Assembly: GCA_008360955.1 (NCBI GenBank)
Contig: LUCM01009398.1
Span: 1-64,000 of the forward strand
DNA: 64,000 bases
DNA from: Fasciolopsis buskii
Taxonomy: Eukaryota > Platyhelminthes > Trematoda > Plagiorchiida > Fasciolidae
Reading direction: 5' to 3'
The notes beneath the pieces are model-generated. The model was not told where the DNA came from. It saw nothing but the letters and a program-made list of their open reading frames with translations, and did not search any database. The position numbers and the translations under genes were made by a program. This document shows positions 20,796 to 35,700 of this stretch, piece by piece (position 1 is the stretch's first letter; each line of letters begins with the position of its first letter).

Positions 20796-23700
20796 CTGCA
20801 AATGAAAGATACGGCAAAAAAATGTTTGTATTTATGTTGAAAGTTGCGTTGAAAAATCCAAATCGTACTGGCATTAGAATCTAAGAGTCTAGTTTATCCT
20901 ACTCAGTACGGTCAAATAGTGAAGGTCTTCGTGCCCTATTCGTTTTACGACTAACACCTGATCTGGCAAACTGTGCCATTCGGTCTAATTTATGCTACTG
21001 ACAGTGCTGTCCGTAGTTAAAAACCGATGAAATTCATTATGCATTAGTGGTAAAACTACCGAAGCTCAAAGCAAATACAAACTAACAAGCGAGGTAAACG
21101 ACAAAACTAAGAGCTGGACCGAGTACAGAGCTCGCTAGTGATCAGTGGGCGTTTCAAGTATCATGTAGTGATCTATTAGTCATACGCATGGGCCAAGCGG
21201 TTTGTGAGCGTTACTTCTAGTTTTCAGTCGCATGTACTTTTACCACAACTATGAGATCCGAAAAAAATATAAAGTAAAATGGCGTGCTTGTCTAAACTGT
21301 TGAGTTCAGTCCATTATGCCGCGGGGCATTTTAACATCCGCCTGCATCCTAGTCAGTAACACTGTGGCTTAGACCGAACGCTCCATCTTATTATGAGGTT
21401 GGACGGACTAATGATATCCTAAGCTCAACGTAGCCGTGGATTTATACGTTCGGTTTGGTTCCGTCCGTTCAATGATGTGCTAACCGTATTGTCTGCTTTG
21501 TCCCACTAGTGACTGTGCGCCTGGATTCGGAAGTTGCTCGGAGCTTGGATAGTTTTTAGCGCTAATGCATGGTGAATTTCACTGACTGTTAACTACAGAC
21601 AATGTCGGCAGCAAAAATGAGATTCTGGATCCCCAACTTGTGTGTTGGCACCCGTTGTTGGAGGCAGAGAGCACAAAATGACTGGCAGCCAATCACCGAC
21701 GTACCTGATGGAATTTCTCCCACTCTGGAGAACATAGCAGTGGCCACAAGAAGTTGAATAAACACGAAACCATTTACCCTTTTGGAAAATAATAAGTCAG
21801 CTCTACTAATCATCCACGTAGATTCACGGGCAAAGAGCAGCTTTTGGCCTTCTTCCGAGGTGACACTTGTAACCCTTGCACAACTACGGGCAGGCCGTAA
21901 GAGGACGGCAGGTCTAACCTTTCATGCGGTCCATTAGCCTGTTTCGAATTGCCCCGTCGAGTAAACTGAATAGATCTCCCATACAAACTTTATTAACACA
22001 CAACGGATCTTATCCTGGAATGTTTTCTGAATCTTGTATATCATTTTGCAGGTAGTTGTTTCTGTGCTGAGTGAGGAACGTATTTATTAGGAAAAAAGAT
22101 GAAATCTAAGTTCATATTTCCGCAACAATAAACCAAACGCCAAGTGGAATTGATTACGAAGCTCCGGATGGGAATCGCCAGTTGACAATGCCTTCGTATG
22201 TTTCAATGAGGTTGAAATTGTTTTCCAAAAAACAACAATACACTGCATTCCACAGAAGTGCCTACGGTAAAGTATCAGTTGTGCACAATCATTTTTTTAC
22301 TACCTGAAGCTATCCTTCAACCTAATAGTAATGGCAAGCACGAACAATGAGCTGACGAAACCGATGGTTTCGTCTACCGAAAATCAACGTTCGCCGAGTT
22401 AGCGCAAAAGGAAGGATGGATTTGAACTTGAAAACAAGAACGGTTCTTTTGAAAATCACATAAGGGCGTTAAGCTGTTCAATCGACCATCACCCGATTTC
22501 AGTGTAATCGCCTGGAAATGCGAATTCACTGAAAAGGGACCGACCAACCGTAAACATACCTGCATGTGCTCCAAATGACCTCCGTGACTACAGCCACGAC
22601 ACCAGACAAACAGACCTCGCACGGTCAGATGGCATAACGCACATGTCACATTGGCTGGATCGGCTGTTGTGGTGTGTCGTGAGCAAGCCCAACCTGCATG
22701 ACCGGTCATGCGTTGTGTGGCTTCGCTGGCGTGTAACGGTTTGGAACACCGACCACATCGTACTGACAATGAAGTCGAAGCCTGATTGAGCATCGCCACA
22801 TTCGGCGCCAATGCACTGACTCCAAATCCTATAGCTGAAGCATTAGTTGCACCCATCAGATTAACGCCACTCGCGCTACCACCACCACTTCTCCAGCGCA
22901 TGCGGGCTGGGGTCTCGGTTCGAACGTCGGTTGTGACAGAAGTTCGACGCGGGTCAGTATCTGCTAAATGAGGCGCAAAAAATGATGACATTAGCGCTCA
23001 ATGTTAACTTGGCCAATAGTTACCTGTAGCTTCAAAAAGGACGAATATAACTGAAAACAAATTCCCATCACGAAAACGTACACGCACGAGAACTCACAAT
23101 ATATCGCATTCTACCTCGTCTTTCAGAGCTAAACAGCGATGAAAGCCTTAATGACCGCTGCCTTTTCCCTATGGTTACAACAGTCTACCCCGACTACCAT
23201 GAGATGGGAAAGGTTTGTCCCGTGAATATCGATCACAACCACGGTGACTAGGACCCTGCTACACAAACCAACCGAAGACCTAGAAGCGTTGTTTTTTCTA
23301 TGGTATCACGTTATCAACGTTTAACGTTAAACAGCAAGAAAAGCTCCAGTCATTGCTGGTTTTTATCCAAGACTACACGCTCCTTTAAACCTAATGATTA
23401 TGTAATGTGACAAGGAACGTACCTACCAACACCGGAAAAGATAGGAATGCCGCAGTAGCCAACAAACAAAGCACAATCTAGCTGCTCAAACCTACTTTCC
23501 AATCGTTCTGATCTGACAGAAAATGACAATACGATCACAACTGTTCATGATTCGCTGCCGTACCCTTCAGTGTCTCCAGCCAGCAAATCGACAGGTCTTT
23601 CAGACCCCAACCCCGAAAACCTAAGGCACCTACTTTATTCACGTTCGCTGTACATTCGCACATTCCACGATACCACGTCCTCCGCTGACCTCCACATGGC

Positions 23701-26700
23701 TTCTCGCACTCCNTGGGAGGAACGTAAAATAAGCCGCGGTGAGATAGACGAATGTTTGCCACACGCAACACGTGGATCAACCAAAGTGAACTACTAAGCT
23801 TCATACGCTGAGATAAACTGTTCTTAGAACCGGCAACCAATATTTATTTCCTCACCTGATCATCCCATCCAATCTCGGTGATGCTACCTAGACATCGGTA
23901 ATTAAAAACTTCGACGAACAGCAATACAGACGATCGGTGGGATCAAATTAAGCAGGCTATGCATTTGGCAGCGAATTTCGTCTGCGGTCCCACACCTTGT
24001 ATTCATCAAAAACACTGGATCTCGCAAGCGTCGCTAAGTCTAATGGAGCAAAAACGCGAGATGCCTAACTGCAAGGAAATGAATAAGATGCGTCGGCAGT
24101 TGCAGGGTCAGTTGACGATAAGCCTTAGGAATGACAGCGAAAGCTGGTGGGTTAAGTTAGCCGAAGAGATGGAAGTGGCGTCCGCTTCAGGTAACAGTCA
24201 AAGACTGTTAAGGCTTATACGCGACAGCGGTGGGCGACACCGGCGAACTTCGGTTAGTGAAGTCGTGTGCGATAAGAATGGAGAGCTCATCCATGGTAGA
24301 CAGGAAAGACTGGACCGTTGGGCAGAACATTTCAAGGATCAGTTTAACTGGCCATATGCTAGCGTATCTAGTCCGACGTCTGGAGCTGTGAATCCTTGGG
24401 AGGTGTCACTTGATCCCCCAACGGAAGTGGAAGTGGAGTCGAATATTCGGCTCCTGAAGAGGGGAAAAGCAGCCGGTCCCGATGAACTTCCCCCAGTTCT
24501 TTTCAAATTGGGTGGAGAAGTGCTGATGAAATCACTTACCTCTTTGCTTCGCGATATTTGGAACGAGGAGCGTATCCCGCTATCGTGAGGTGAGTCACTG
24601 ATTATACCCGTCTTCAAGAAGGGTACACGGAGTGACTACAGCAATCATCGTGCGATTAGTTTAATTCCGATAGTTACTAAGGTGTTGGCTTCGATGTTGC
24701 TGCGCCGTTTGACGCCGATTCGCGAGAGTGATATCCGCGAACAACAGGCCGGATTTCGGTCAGGTTGAGGTTGCATCGACCACATATTCACTCTTCGACA
24801 GATACTCGAAACGCGCCACACGCACCGCCGCCCTACGATCGTAGTCTTCGTGGACTTGAAAGGTTCTTTCGACTCCGTGGATCGAACAAAACTACTCAGT
24901 GCTCTCCACCGGAAGGGTATGCCAACGAAGTTTATGAACCTGTTTCGAGCATTGTACTCGCATACCTATGGTCGCGTTAGGGTATACGGTGAACTGTCAC
25001 GTTCATTCGAGACGACTAGTGGCGTTCGACAAGGGTGTCTCATCTCTCCATCCTTGTTCAACTTCGTCATGGACGAGGTGATAGAAGATGCTTTAGGAGG
25101 TCTCCGGGATGTAGGAGTGGAACTGGGAAGTGGAGAAAAGCTATGCAACCTAGATTACGCAGACGACGTCGTGTGCCTGTTCGAGTCTGCGGACCATGCA
25201 CAACGGGCACTAGACAGACTGTCGAGATCGGTTGCTCGGTTTGGCATGTGCTTTGCACGTTCAAAGTGCAAAGTGCTGTTACAGGACTAGACGACAGCAG
25301 CGCCGGACTTGATACTGGATGGAGAACTAACGACTGTGGACCGTTTCACCTACCTTGGTAGCTACATTTCCAAAGAAGGTAGCTCAGCGTTAGAGGTAAA
25401 CACGCGTATATCCAAGGCTCGTGCAGCTTACGCTGGATTGAAGCACTTGTGGCGTCGGCCTGATATTTGACTGAAGTTGAAAGGTCGTGTGTACTGTGCT
25501 GCAGTGCGTTCAGTTCTGTTGTACGGTTGCGAGACATGGAGCATGCGTGTGGGCGATGTTCGTCGGTTGGAGGTTTTCGACAACCGATGTTTACGTAGTA
25601 TGGCTAGGATTGGATGGAGTGACCGGGTGAGTAATATTGAGATTAGAAATCTGGTATTGGGTGCCACCTCTGAGAATAGCTTGTTTCAGCGTATGAAACT
25701 TAATAGTAGACTACGCTGGTTGGGCCACGTGTTGCGTATGATGAACACTCGTCTACCATACCGTGCCTTATTTTGTGTTCCTCCTAAGGGATGGAAGAAG
25801 CCATGTGGAGGTCAACAGATGACGTGGCAACGTGGGATGAGAAAATGTACAGCAAGCTTCGGTAAAGTAGATGTCTTAAGTTGTGGTTGGGGTCCGAAAG
25901 ACTTGCCGACTTGCTGGCTGGAGACACTTAAGGATATGGCAGTGAACCGTGAACAGTGGCGATCGTGCTGTCATTTTCTATCGAATCAGAATGATTGAAA
26001 ACACGTGCATTTGTACAGTTAGACTGTGTTTCGTGTGTCGGCTGCAGCAGCATCTTATCTGTTCCCGCCTGTGTAGGTCCACTCCCTGTTCTCATTGGAT
26101 ATTCACTCTTTTTATATAAACGTGTAACTCTGGTGAAAGGCAGCGGTTAGTGAGGCTTGCCTTGCTGTTTAACGCTGAACGATGATGATGATATCCGTTG
26201 CTCTTTTGTCAGCAATCAAGTTCGGGTCTATGGTTGTTCACTCTCCTGGCAGAACTTGACAGTTTTAAGGTATAAAGCGCATGTTGAATCGAGCTACAGC
26301 CTTCGAGAGTCTGTTGTACATGGTCCATAAGTTCGAAAAGTCACACGACACCGTCTGCATAATCTTGAACTTCACTGTTCACCGTATACCCTGGACAAGA
26401 TTTGGCCTCTTGTTCGCGGATACTACTTTCGCGAACCGGCGTGAAACGGTGCAGCATTATCGAAGCTACCAGAATTATCAGCTAATCCCACGGTTGGCGC
26501 GCATAAGATTAAACAGTCTCTCACTGTAACCTGAAGCAGCTGCAGGTTCCATTTTTTTGGCCACCTTAAACCGTAAGTTTTCACAGTCATTTCTAAGGCC
26601 TACCGGCAATTGAGGCTCTAGCTTTCGACGCATCTTATTCACCTCCTTGCAGTTACGGAGCTGGCAAGTTTGATCGATTGGGCCCAGTAAATCTTGCGAG

Positions 26701-29700
26701 ATCCAGTGCTTTTGACGACTGCAGGAACCTACTGCCAAATGCATCGGCTGCTTGATTTGATCCTAACGCTTGTCTACTTTGCTGGTCGTCGACGTTCTTA
26801 GTTTGTCGAATAGTTTCTGTTCACAGCTGGTGCAAACAGCACAATCAGGCAGACATTCGACGGCCAACCGAGCATGCGGTTTACGTCAATTGCCACTGAG
26901 CTGCATCAAAAGCCACATTAAATCTAACGCATGATGTCAATCGACGTACGTGGTCCAGTACGGCCTACAGTTCTGAAGGGACTCGCGCCAACGGTAGATC
27001 ACTGAGCCATGGCTGATCTGAGTCAACGCCTTATTGCTCTGCGAACTGTGTCGGGCACTCGTGCTAGGTAAGAAATAAACGACTGTGCACAAATTTGGAG
27101 AAGCCTTTCCCCGTTATCTGATCGCTGACCAGATAAGGTGCACCGTCCACCTGACTAAGATTCCGGTGCACTCAGTTTTCCAACTTGTTCATTAGAATCA
27201 CCTATAACTAGCGTAATATCCGAGCCTTTGCTGTTGCGAATACGAGTGAAGGGTTCGTCATAAAACTTGTTTTTTGCGTGGCAGCGCTGCAGACTGTTGG
27301 GGCGTATGTTGAGATGACAAATGAACTGCGCCTAACACATCCTTCCGGACGCCGACTGATCCCTGCAACCTCACGGCTCATAAGGGGTTGTTAACTGGGA
27401 TCCAGTCTAAAAGGGCGGTTTCAGCATTCTCACTCAAGACTATTGCTATACCGCTTTGATCCACACATAGCTTGTGCTGATGTTGGCAGGAAATATCTTG
27501 ACGAGAAATTAGATGTCCAATTAGACTCCCGGCGATACCTTCCCCCGGACCGATGATGACTATAACTGATGTGGTTAAGTACCACAATCATTGGTATTCT
27601 TAGGTTCGAAATCTTTTCTCTTCGGCTTGGTCGTTTTTTACCAATTTACTTATGAATGTTATTTCACTATTTTTAATTCACTTTTGTTATGTATATCGTG
27701 AGGTGGAAAACGAAATCAGGGCAAGTTAATGTGTGGTTAATGGTAATTCAACCGTAATCACAATAAACAGCCATTGAACATTGATAAGAATTATCACGTT
27801 ATGTGTCGAAGGCCTGAGTGGACCGATAAAAGATAACGCAAAACCGGTGGGAAATGTTTCATTCAATTTTTCGGCAGTAGAAATGTTCCATATTAAACAG
27901 GAACATTCGGTATCAGACAGAAATCAAGAGAACCATCATTTAAAAACTCAGTCCTGGACGTAGAGAAAAAGCCAGTAATCCGCGTGTGTTAGTGGAAAGT
28001 GAGACTCTTTTGGGTGGCAACCTGAAATGAAACTCAAAACTTAAAAAAAAGCTATGGATGATCATCAGTGCACCTACCACAAAATAATGGTTAGATAACT
28101 GTTTGTGGGGACGAACGGTAAATCGAGCGAGACTTTGTCGACAGTTGATAGAGACATACCCACAGTTCGTCCAACAAGTGTTCGAGTTGAATTTTGAAGC
28201 GCCACGGTTCGACGTAATTCCTTCGAGTGTAATGCGTAGTCCACACCGCCTAGTGAACTGCCGCACTGTTTGATTATGCGTGCACTCACAATCCACAAGC
28301 GGAAACGAGATAACAGCTCTGCAATGAAAATGACGAAAAGTATACAGGTCACTCCTCAACCAGGTGAGCGCAAAACATCAGCTAGGAACGAATTACCTGA
28401 GAATTAAATTAGATTATTTATTCGCCGATCTTGGGCTTATGAACAACCCGTGATGGTTAAACGGACCAAGCGCCTGTTATCTCAAAGGTTCGATGTGTCA
28501 GATCTTCCGGTCGCTTTGTCGAAAGAACGTTATCACAACTAAGATCTGAGATTCTGCGCCCACTCTGTTTCAAGTCCGTGGCTGTTGGCTCTACTGAGCG
28601 CTAAAGGTTCTCGGTTTATCCCTTCCACTGCACGCACGCATCGAGCACGTAACTGGAAAAGTGCCAGTGCCCTTTGTTATCGGTATTGTATCACAACAAG
28701 GATAACATATATCCCCGCCAGCACGATGCGAACACGGAAAACGCATCATTCGAACTAAGGAACATTGAATTCGAACATCAACCGGGAACACGCCAATGGA
28801 ACTGCCTGGTGAAAATATACCGAGTACACAACAAAACCTGCTTAAAACTCGCCAGAGGTTTATTTCTCCTTGTGTTGAATTTATCTAGCTGCCCTAAAGA
28901 GACTGGAGGGATCATTCAGTGACATGCCAGTACGTTGTGAACAAATGCATAAATGCAAGTAATTATGAGTGAAATCATAATACAAGGATTGGTTTGGAAG
29001 TTTGGAAACCAGACAGGGTTCTTCTAACTTGAGAAGCACCTTACTCAAGAATTGTCATATACTGCACGTATGGACAACCCGCACATTTTGTCGACACATT
29101 CATGACTGTCGTGAAACGACCGTAAGCCCATAACTTCTTAGGCTGCAAGTATTAATGAAGAGTTCTGACTATAATGGATCTAGAACTAAGAATAGCACAG
29201 AATGGCACACGACCTCAATAGGTCATAGGTGATAACGAGCAAGGCGATAACAAATCACCGCCTGGTACCAACTGAGTGGAGGACAGTGGTCCGAACGTTG
29301 TACAGTACGACTACGAAATAATATGCCTATATTTGACAAACGATTCATCAAGCAGCATAAACATCCAGGTAACCATTGGGAATAATCGAGGCGCTGCACA
29401 GTCATTTAAACAGTCACTTTCAGACCAAATGCCTCATAAAGATGAGGAGTTGGTGTTTTAGGTTTCGAGATGACTACTCGCCATGAAGGGCTCTCGAAAA
29501 GCACCCAAGTAACTGTGTATTTCAAATAGTTACTACTGAGAAAGTCCTACAAAATGCATTCTCGTCGGAGAGCTGTTTTCACCGAATTGCGAGGACGAAG
29601 ACAAATGGCTGGTGCCGTCCATCGGCTTGGATGATCTTACACAGTTAGTCTGCTTGAAGAGGGCTAAAATATGATTCCACATCAATCACAAGGCACGTCC

Positions 29701-32700
29701 GGCATCTGTGACAGCGGTGTACTGGGCAGCCAGGATGTCTATACTCCTTAGAAGAGTGTGTGAACAGAACAGTCATTCACGAGTTCCCAATGGATTGCGG
29801 GACCCATGGATGGTCCAACTACCTTATAAATTAAACTGGTCAAAGACTCGGGGTAGGGTCCCTCAAGTCAACCGTCTATTTCGGGTTGAACAACCAAGTA
29901 GTGTTCGGCTCACTGACGGGCCGTTGGTCTCGATAAACCGTCGATGACGTGAAGGTAGACAATGAAAGATATACTATGTGTGATGAAATCTACAGTTTCT
30001 TTTCTCTATTTCTCGCTCATCGTTTTGCTCCTTCGCCATGGTTCCAATGGCATGCAAATTATACACATTCGTCAAGTGTTCGTATATTGCAAAAGTCAAA
30101 CAGAACAGAGTATAATCACTGGACTCATTTTTTTTGTAACGTACGCACAACTTGTCAAAGTCTAGGCCGAAATACGAAAGAAATGGTATAAAATATCAAC
30201 TCAATCATATTTCAATAACGAATTTCAAATTTGTCTTCATAATAGCCACGAATTCGCAAGCAAAAATAATAAAAATTCCTGCAAATGGGTCCGCTTCACT
30301 GTTCATGAAGAATATAAAATTGTGGGACAAAATTGAGACTAACCTAGGTACGATGTGAACCAACTTTCTACGCGCGCCTCGCTGATCCATTCAAATAAAC
30401 GTAAACGTTCCGGTCCCAGTGCCAACAAGGCAGTACATACGGTCTGCACATGACCATATTCCACCTGCATTTCAAGACCAGCAGAAGAAATGTGGAAAAA
30501 CAGAGAGGTGGAGAAATTGGAATCAACAAGAAGTTCAAACAAGTCTAGGAGAATGCTAATCATCAACTTCGACAACAGGCAACCGGGCCGAATCAGGTGA
30601 TGCAGGTTTGACTTCCGGTATCGGCTCGGTGTACTGATGATTAAAATGAAAGAACTGGATTTCCTAAGCCGCGAAAAACTGAATTTTCAAGTCCACTTGA
30701 AGTGCAATTCGCATCCATATACTACCGAACTTCTCAGTAGGCAAACCAACGGGAAATTCATCCGGACTTTGAGAGTTCGACTAAGTTCTTTGTGAGCTGG
30801 CACAATTCTCGCCAACAAAAGTTGCCTTGAAACGAGCACTATTAAGGGATAAATAACGACACGCAGCACGTTCCTTGGAGACCCACAGAAAATTACTTCA
30901 ATGTATAAGCTACGAAACCAGTCGTTTAGGGTGGATGGGCTAGCAGGTTATCGTTATATTAACAAATTCCCAAGGAATAATACTGACAACTGAAAACCTG
31001 CATTGGTCACAACAGCGATTGGATGGAAAACGCGATCGACATGGTGCATACAATGAACCCATCATCATCAGCTTCATCGTTCAGAGTTAAACAGCAAGGC
31101 AAGCCTCACTGACCGCTGCCTTTCCCCAGATATACACCTTTATATAAAAAAAGTGAGCATCCAATGGGAACAGGGAGTGGACCTACACAGGCGGGAACAG
31201 ATAAGATGCTGCTGCAGCCGACACATGAAACACAGTCTAACTGTACAAATGCACGTGTTTTCAATCATTCTGATTCGATAGAAAATGACAGCACGATCGC
31301 CACTGTTCACGGTTCACTGCCATATCCTTAAGTGTCTCCAGCCAGCAAGTCGGCAAGTCTTTCGGACCCCAACCACAACTTAAGACATCTACTTTACCGA
31401 AGCTTGCTGTACATTTTCTCATCCCACGTTGCCACGTCATCTGTTGACCTCCACATGGCTTCTTCCATCCCTTAGGAGGAACACAAAATAAGGCACGGTA
31501 TGGTAGACGAGTGTTCATCATACGCAACACGTGGCCCAACCAGCGTAGTCTACTATTAAGTTTCATACGCTGAAACAAGCTATTCTCAGAGGTGGCACCC
31601 AATACCAGATTTCTAATCTCAATATTACTCACCCGGTCACTCCATCCAATCCTAGCCATACTACGTAAACATCGGTTGTCGAAAACCTCCAACCGACGAA
31701 CATCGCCCACACGCATACTCCATGTCTTGCAACCGTACAACAGAACTGAACGCACTGCAGCACAGTACACACGACCTTTCAACTTCAGTCAAATATCAGG
31801 CCGACGCCACAAGTGCTTCAATCCAGCGTAAGCTGCACGAGCCTTGGATATACGCGTGTTTACCTCTAACGCTGAGCTACCTTCTTTGGAAATGTAGCTA
31901 CCAAGGTAGGTGAAACGGTCCACAGTCGTTAGTTCTCCATCCAGTATCAAGTCCGGCGCTGCTGTCGTCTAGTCCTGTAACAGCACTTTGCACTTTGAAC
32001 GTGCAAAGCACATGCCAAACCGAGCAACCGATCTCGACAGTCTGTCTAGTGCCCGTTGTGCATGGTCCGCAGACTCGAGCAGGCACACGACGTCGACTGC
32101 GTAATCTAGGTTGCATAGCTTTCCTCCACTTCCCAGTTCCACTCCTACATCCCGGAGACCTCCTAAAGCATCTTCCATCACCTCGTCCATGACGAAGTTG
32201 AACAAGGATGGAGAGATGAGACACCCTTGTCGAACGCCACTAGTCGTCTCGAATGAACGTGACAGTTCACCGTATACCCTAACGCGACCATAGGTATGCG
32301 AGTACAATGCTCGAAACAGGTTCATAAACTTCGTTGGCATACCCTTCCGGTGGAGAGCACTGAGTAGTTTTGTTCGATCCACGGAGTCGAAAGAACCTTT
32401 CAAGTCCACGAAGACTACGATCGTAGGGCGGCGGTGCGTGTGGCGCGTTTCGAGTATCTGTCGAAGAGTGAATATGTGGTCGATGCAACCTCAACCTGAC
32501 CGAAATCCGGCCTGTTGTTCGCGGATATCACTCTCGCGAATCGGCGTCAAACGGCGCAGCAACATCGAAGCCAACACCTTAGCAACTATCGGAATTAAAC
32601 TAATCGCACGATGATTGCTGTAGTCACTCCGTGTACCCTTCTTGAAGACGGGTATAATCAGTGACTCACCTCACGATAGCGGGATACGCTCCTCGTTCCA

Positions 32701-35700
32701 AATATCGCGAAGCAAAGAGGTAAGTGATTTCATCAGCACTTCTCCACCCAATTTGAAAAGAACTGGGGGAAGTTCATCGGGACCGGCTGCTTTTCCCCTC
32801 TTCAGGAGCCGAATATTCGACTCCACTTCCACTTCCGTTGGGGGATCAAGTGACACCTCCCAAGGATTCACAGCTCCAGACGTCGGACTAGATACGCTAG
32901 CATATGGCCAGTTAAACTGATCCTTGAAATGTTCTGCCCAACGGTCCAGTCTTTCCTGTCTACCATGGATGAGCTCTCCATTCTTATCGCACACGACTTC
33001 ACTAACCGAAGTTCGCTGGTGTCGCCCACCGCTGTCGCGTATAAGCCTTAACAGTCTTTGACTGTTACCTGAAGCGGACGCCACTTCCATCTCTTCGGCT
33101 AACTTAACCCACCAGCTTTCGCTGTCATTCCTAAGGCTTATCGTCAACTGACCCTGCAACTGCCGACGCATCTTATTCATTTCCTTGCAGTTAGGCATCT
33201 CGCGTTTTTGCTCCATTAGACTTAGCGACGCTTGCGAGATCCAGTGTTTTTGATGAATACAAGGTGTGGGACCGCAGGCGAAATTCGCTGCCAAATGCAT
33301 AGCCTGCTTAATTTGATCCCACTGATCGTCTACATTGCTATTGGTCGCAGTTCTTAGTTCATCGGACAGTTTCTGTTCGTAGCTGTTGCGAACAGCCGAA
33401 TCAGACGAACGTTCGACAGCCAATCGGATTTGTGGCCTGCGTCGATGGCCATTCAGCTGCAGGAAAAATGACATTAAAATTAACGCATGGCTCGATTCGA
33501 CTTACGCGGTCCAGTATGATCTACAGTTCTGGACAGAACCGCGCCAACGGTAGCTTACTGCGATATGGTCAATCTGACACAAAGTACTTGTCGAGCTAGA
33601 GCGCCATGTCGCAGTGCGACGCCAACTGTGTCGGAAATTTGTACTAGATAGGAATAAATGATTATCTGCACAGAATTGGAGAAATCTTTCCCCGTTGTCT
33701 GTTCGCTGTGCAGGCAACGCACATCGCCCGCCTAATCAGGACTCCGATGCACTAAGTTTTCCATTTTGTGCATTAAAGTCACGTGCTACCACTACAATGT
33801 CAGAGCGTTTGCTCTTCCGAACAAGAGTGACGAGGTTATCGTAAAACTCGTCTTTCTCCATGTCAGTGCTGCAGTCTGTGGGAGCGTATGCCGAGATAAC
33901 AAATAAACTACGCTTAACACTACTATCGTTTCGGACGCTGACTGATCCCTGCAGTCTCATGGCACACGAGCGACTGTTGACTGGGATCCAGTCTAGAAGG
34001 GCTGCTTCAGCATTCTCACTCAAGACTATTCCTACACCACGTTGACCCACAGTTTGAACTGCTTCGTCTCCTGAAGTGCGAAGAAAATATCTTGACGAGA
34101 CATTTGGCGCAGTTAGTTGAATTACTCTATTCCACTCGAATCCTCAATTCGTGTTTCACTCACACAGCAGACATCAATCGAAAGTGAGTCCATTGTCAGA
34201 GCTAAACATGCCTTTTGGCCAGCCTGTATTAAAGTGCGCACATTGAAGGAACCCAGATGCAGAGGCTGACGAAGCTTGAGAAAATGTGAGCTAACAGACT
34301 GAAAACCACCTACTACACTACTTGACAATAAACCGTTGCGAGTATCGGGCGTGTTATCATTGGAGATACTATGGGTAGGCAGAAGGGGCAAACAGATTGG
34401 GTTGGAGACAGAAGAGACAGGTTGAATAAAAGAGAGGGAACTACGAATGCGTGGAAAATCACAAAACGAAAGATATTTCATACGATCTAATTCGGGAGCA
34501 AATGAAATACGTTTACCTACTCAACTTTCGCACGTCCGATTGTTCGGTCTTGCACGCTCGAGGTAGGCAAAAGATTTCTGCCCTTTTTGATTTGAAAATG
34601 GCGTCAGACTCAATCGATAGTGTAGTTCTGTGGTGAGAAATTCATTTCATTTATTCAGTCTCTGTATGCTAAAAAACCGAAGCTGAGTTCGCACTTTGGG
34701 CGATGTTTCACTCGAGTTCACTACAAGAAGTAGTATCCGTTAAGGTTGCCCTCTTTCATATTTCCTTTTCAACTTTGTCATTGAAATGGTTATGGAGACA
34801 GCCCTATCCTCAATTGAGAATGGTAGCGTCGATATTTACTCAGACAGGAACTTACATCGAATATGCGGAAGATGTTGTGTTACTGAGTGAAGAATAAAGT
34901 AAACTGCAAGTTTTTCTCGACCGTTTCAAGGACAATGTGGACATACTTGGTACGCGCTTTGTACCTTCGAAGTGCAAAATGCTGCTTCCGGACTCGATTA
35001 CCACAAAGCCGAAACTTTTTCTTGCAAGGGGAAACTAGCTGAGTCAGACAGATTTAATTACTTGAGCAGACGTATCTTACCTGGTGGTCCTATATCAGAT
35101 GAAGTTTCGTCACGCACACGAAAGGCCCGACTGACATTTATTTATTTTAAAACATCTGTGGTGTCGGCGTGACATCCGGTTATCGATCAAAGGTCGAATA
35201 TACACGGCAGCAGCGAGGCTGGTATTGCTGTACAGCTCCGAAATATGGCCACTGAGAGTAGAGGATATGCAAACACTTCCCGTGTTCGAACACAATTGTC
35301 TTCGTAGTATCGGTAGAATACAGTGAAAGTGACTCTGAAGTCAGGCGTAAGGTCCAATCTTCAGAATAGGCACTGAATCAGAACAGACTGAGGTGGCTGG
35401 AACATTGCATTCCCACAGAACGACTGTCTCGTCGTATGCTGTTCTTTGAAGCAGGATGGTTCGGGGTGACCAGTCGATTACACGGGAGAAAACTGTAAAA
35501 AATTCAACTGGTGGACTTGCGCGTGCAGGTACAGTTAGACCACCGGGTTGGGGTTCACGAGATCCCCGAAGCAACGGTTGGAGACAATAAGTGATATTGC
35601 TCAGTGCCTCAGCCACTGGCGTTCCTACATTCGGAACATATCTTCTTCAACTTACTACTTTCCAATCGATCTTCACAATTTCTCGTTTTTTCTGTTTTAT

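Noticed and set aside
21589..21813. Minus-strand stretch with [13 protein letters not shown] resembling the end of WDR24
   Set aside because: It lacks the CPAG residues and runs on without the family's ending. The exon at 20,795-20,733 gives an exact [11 protein letters not shown] terminus with the correct phase.
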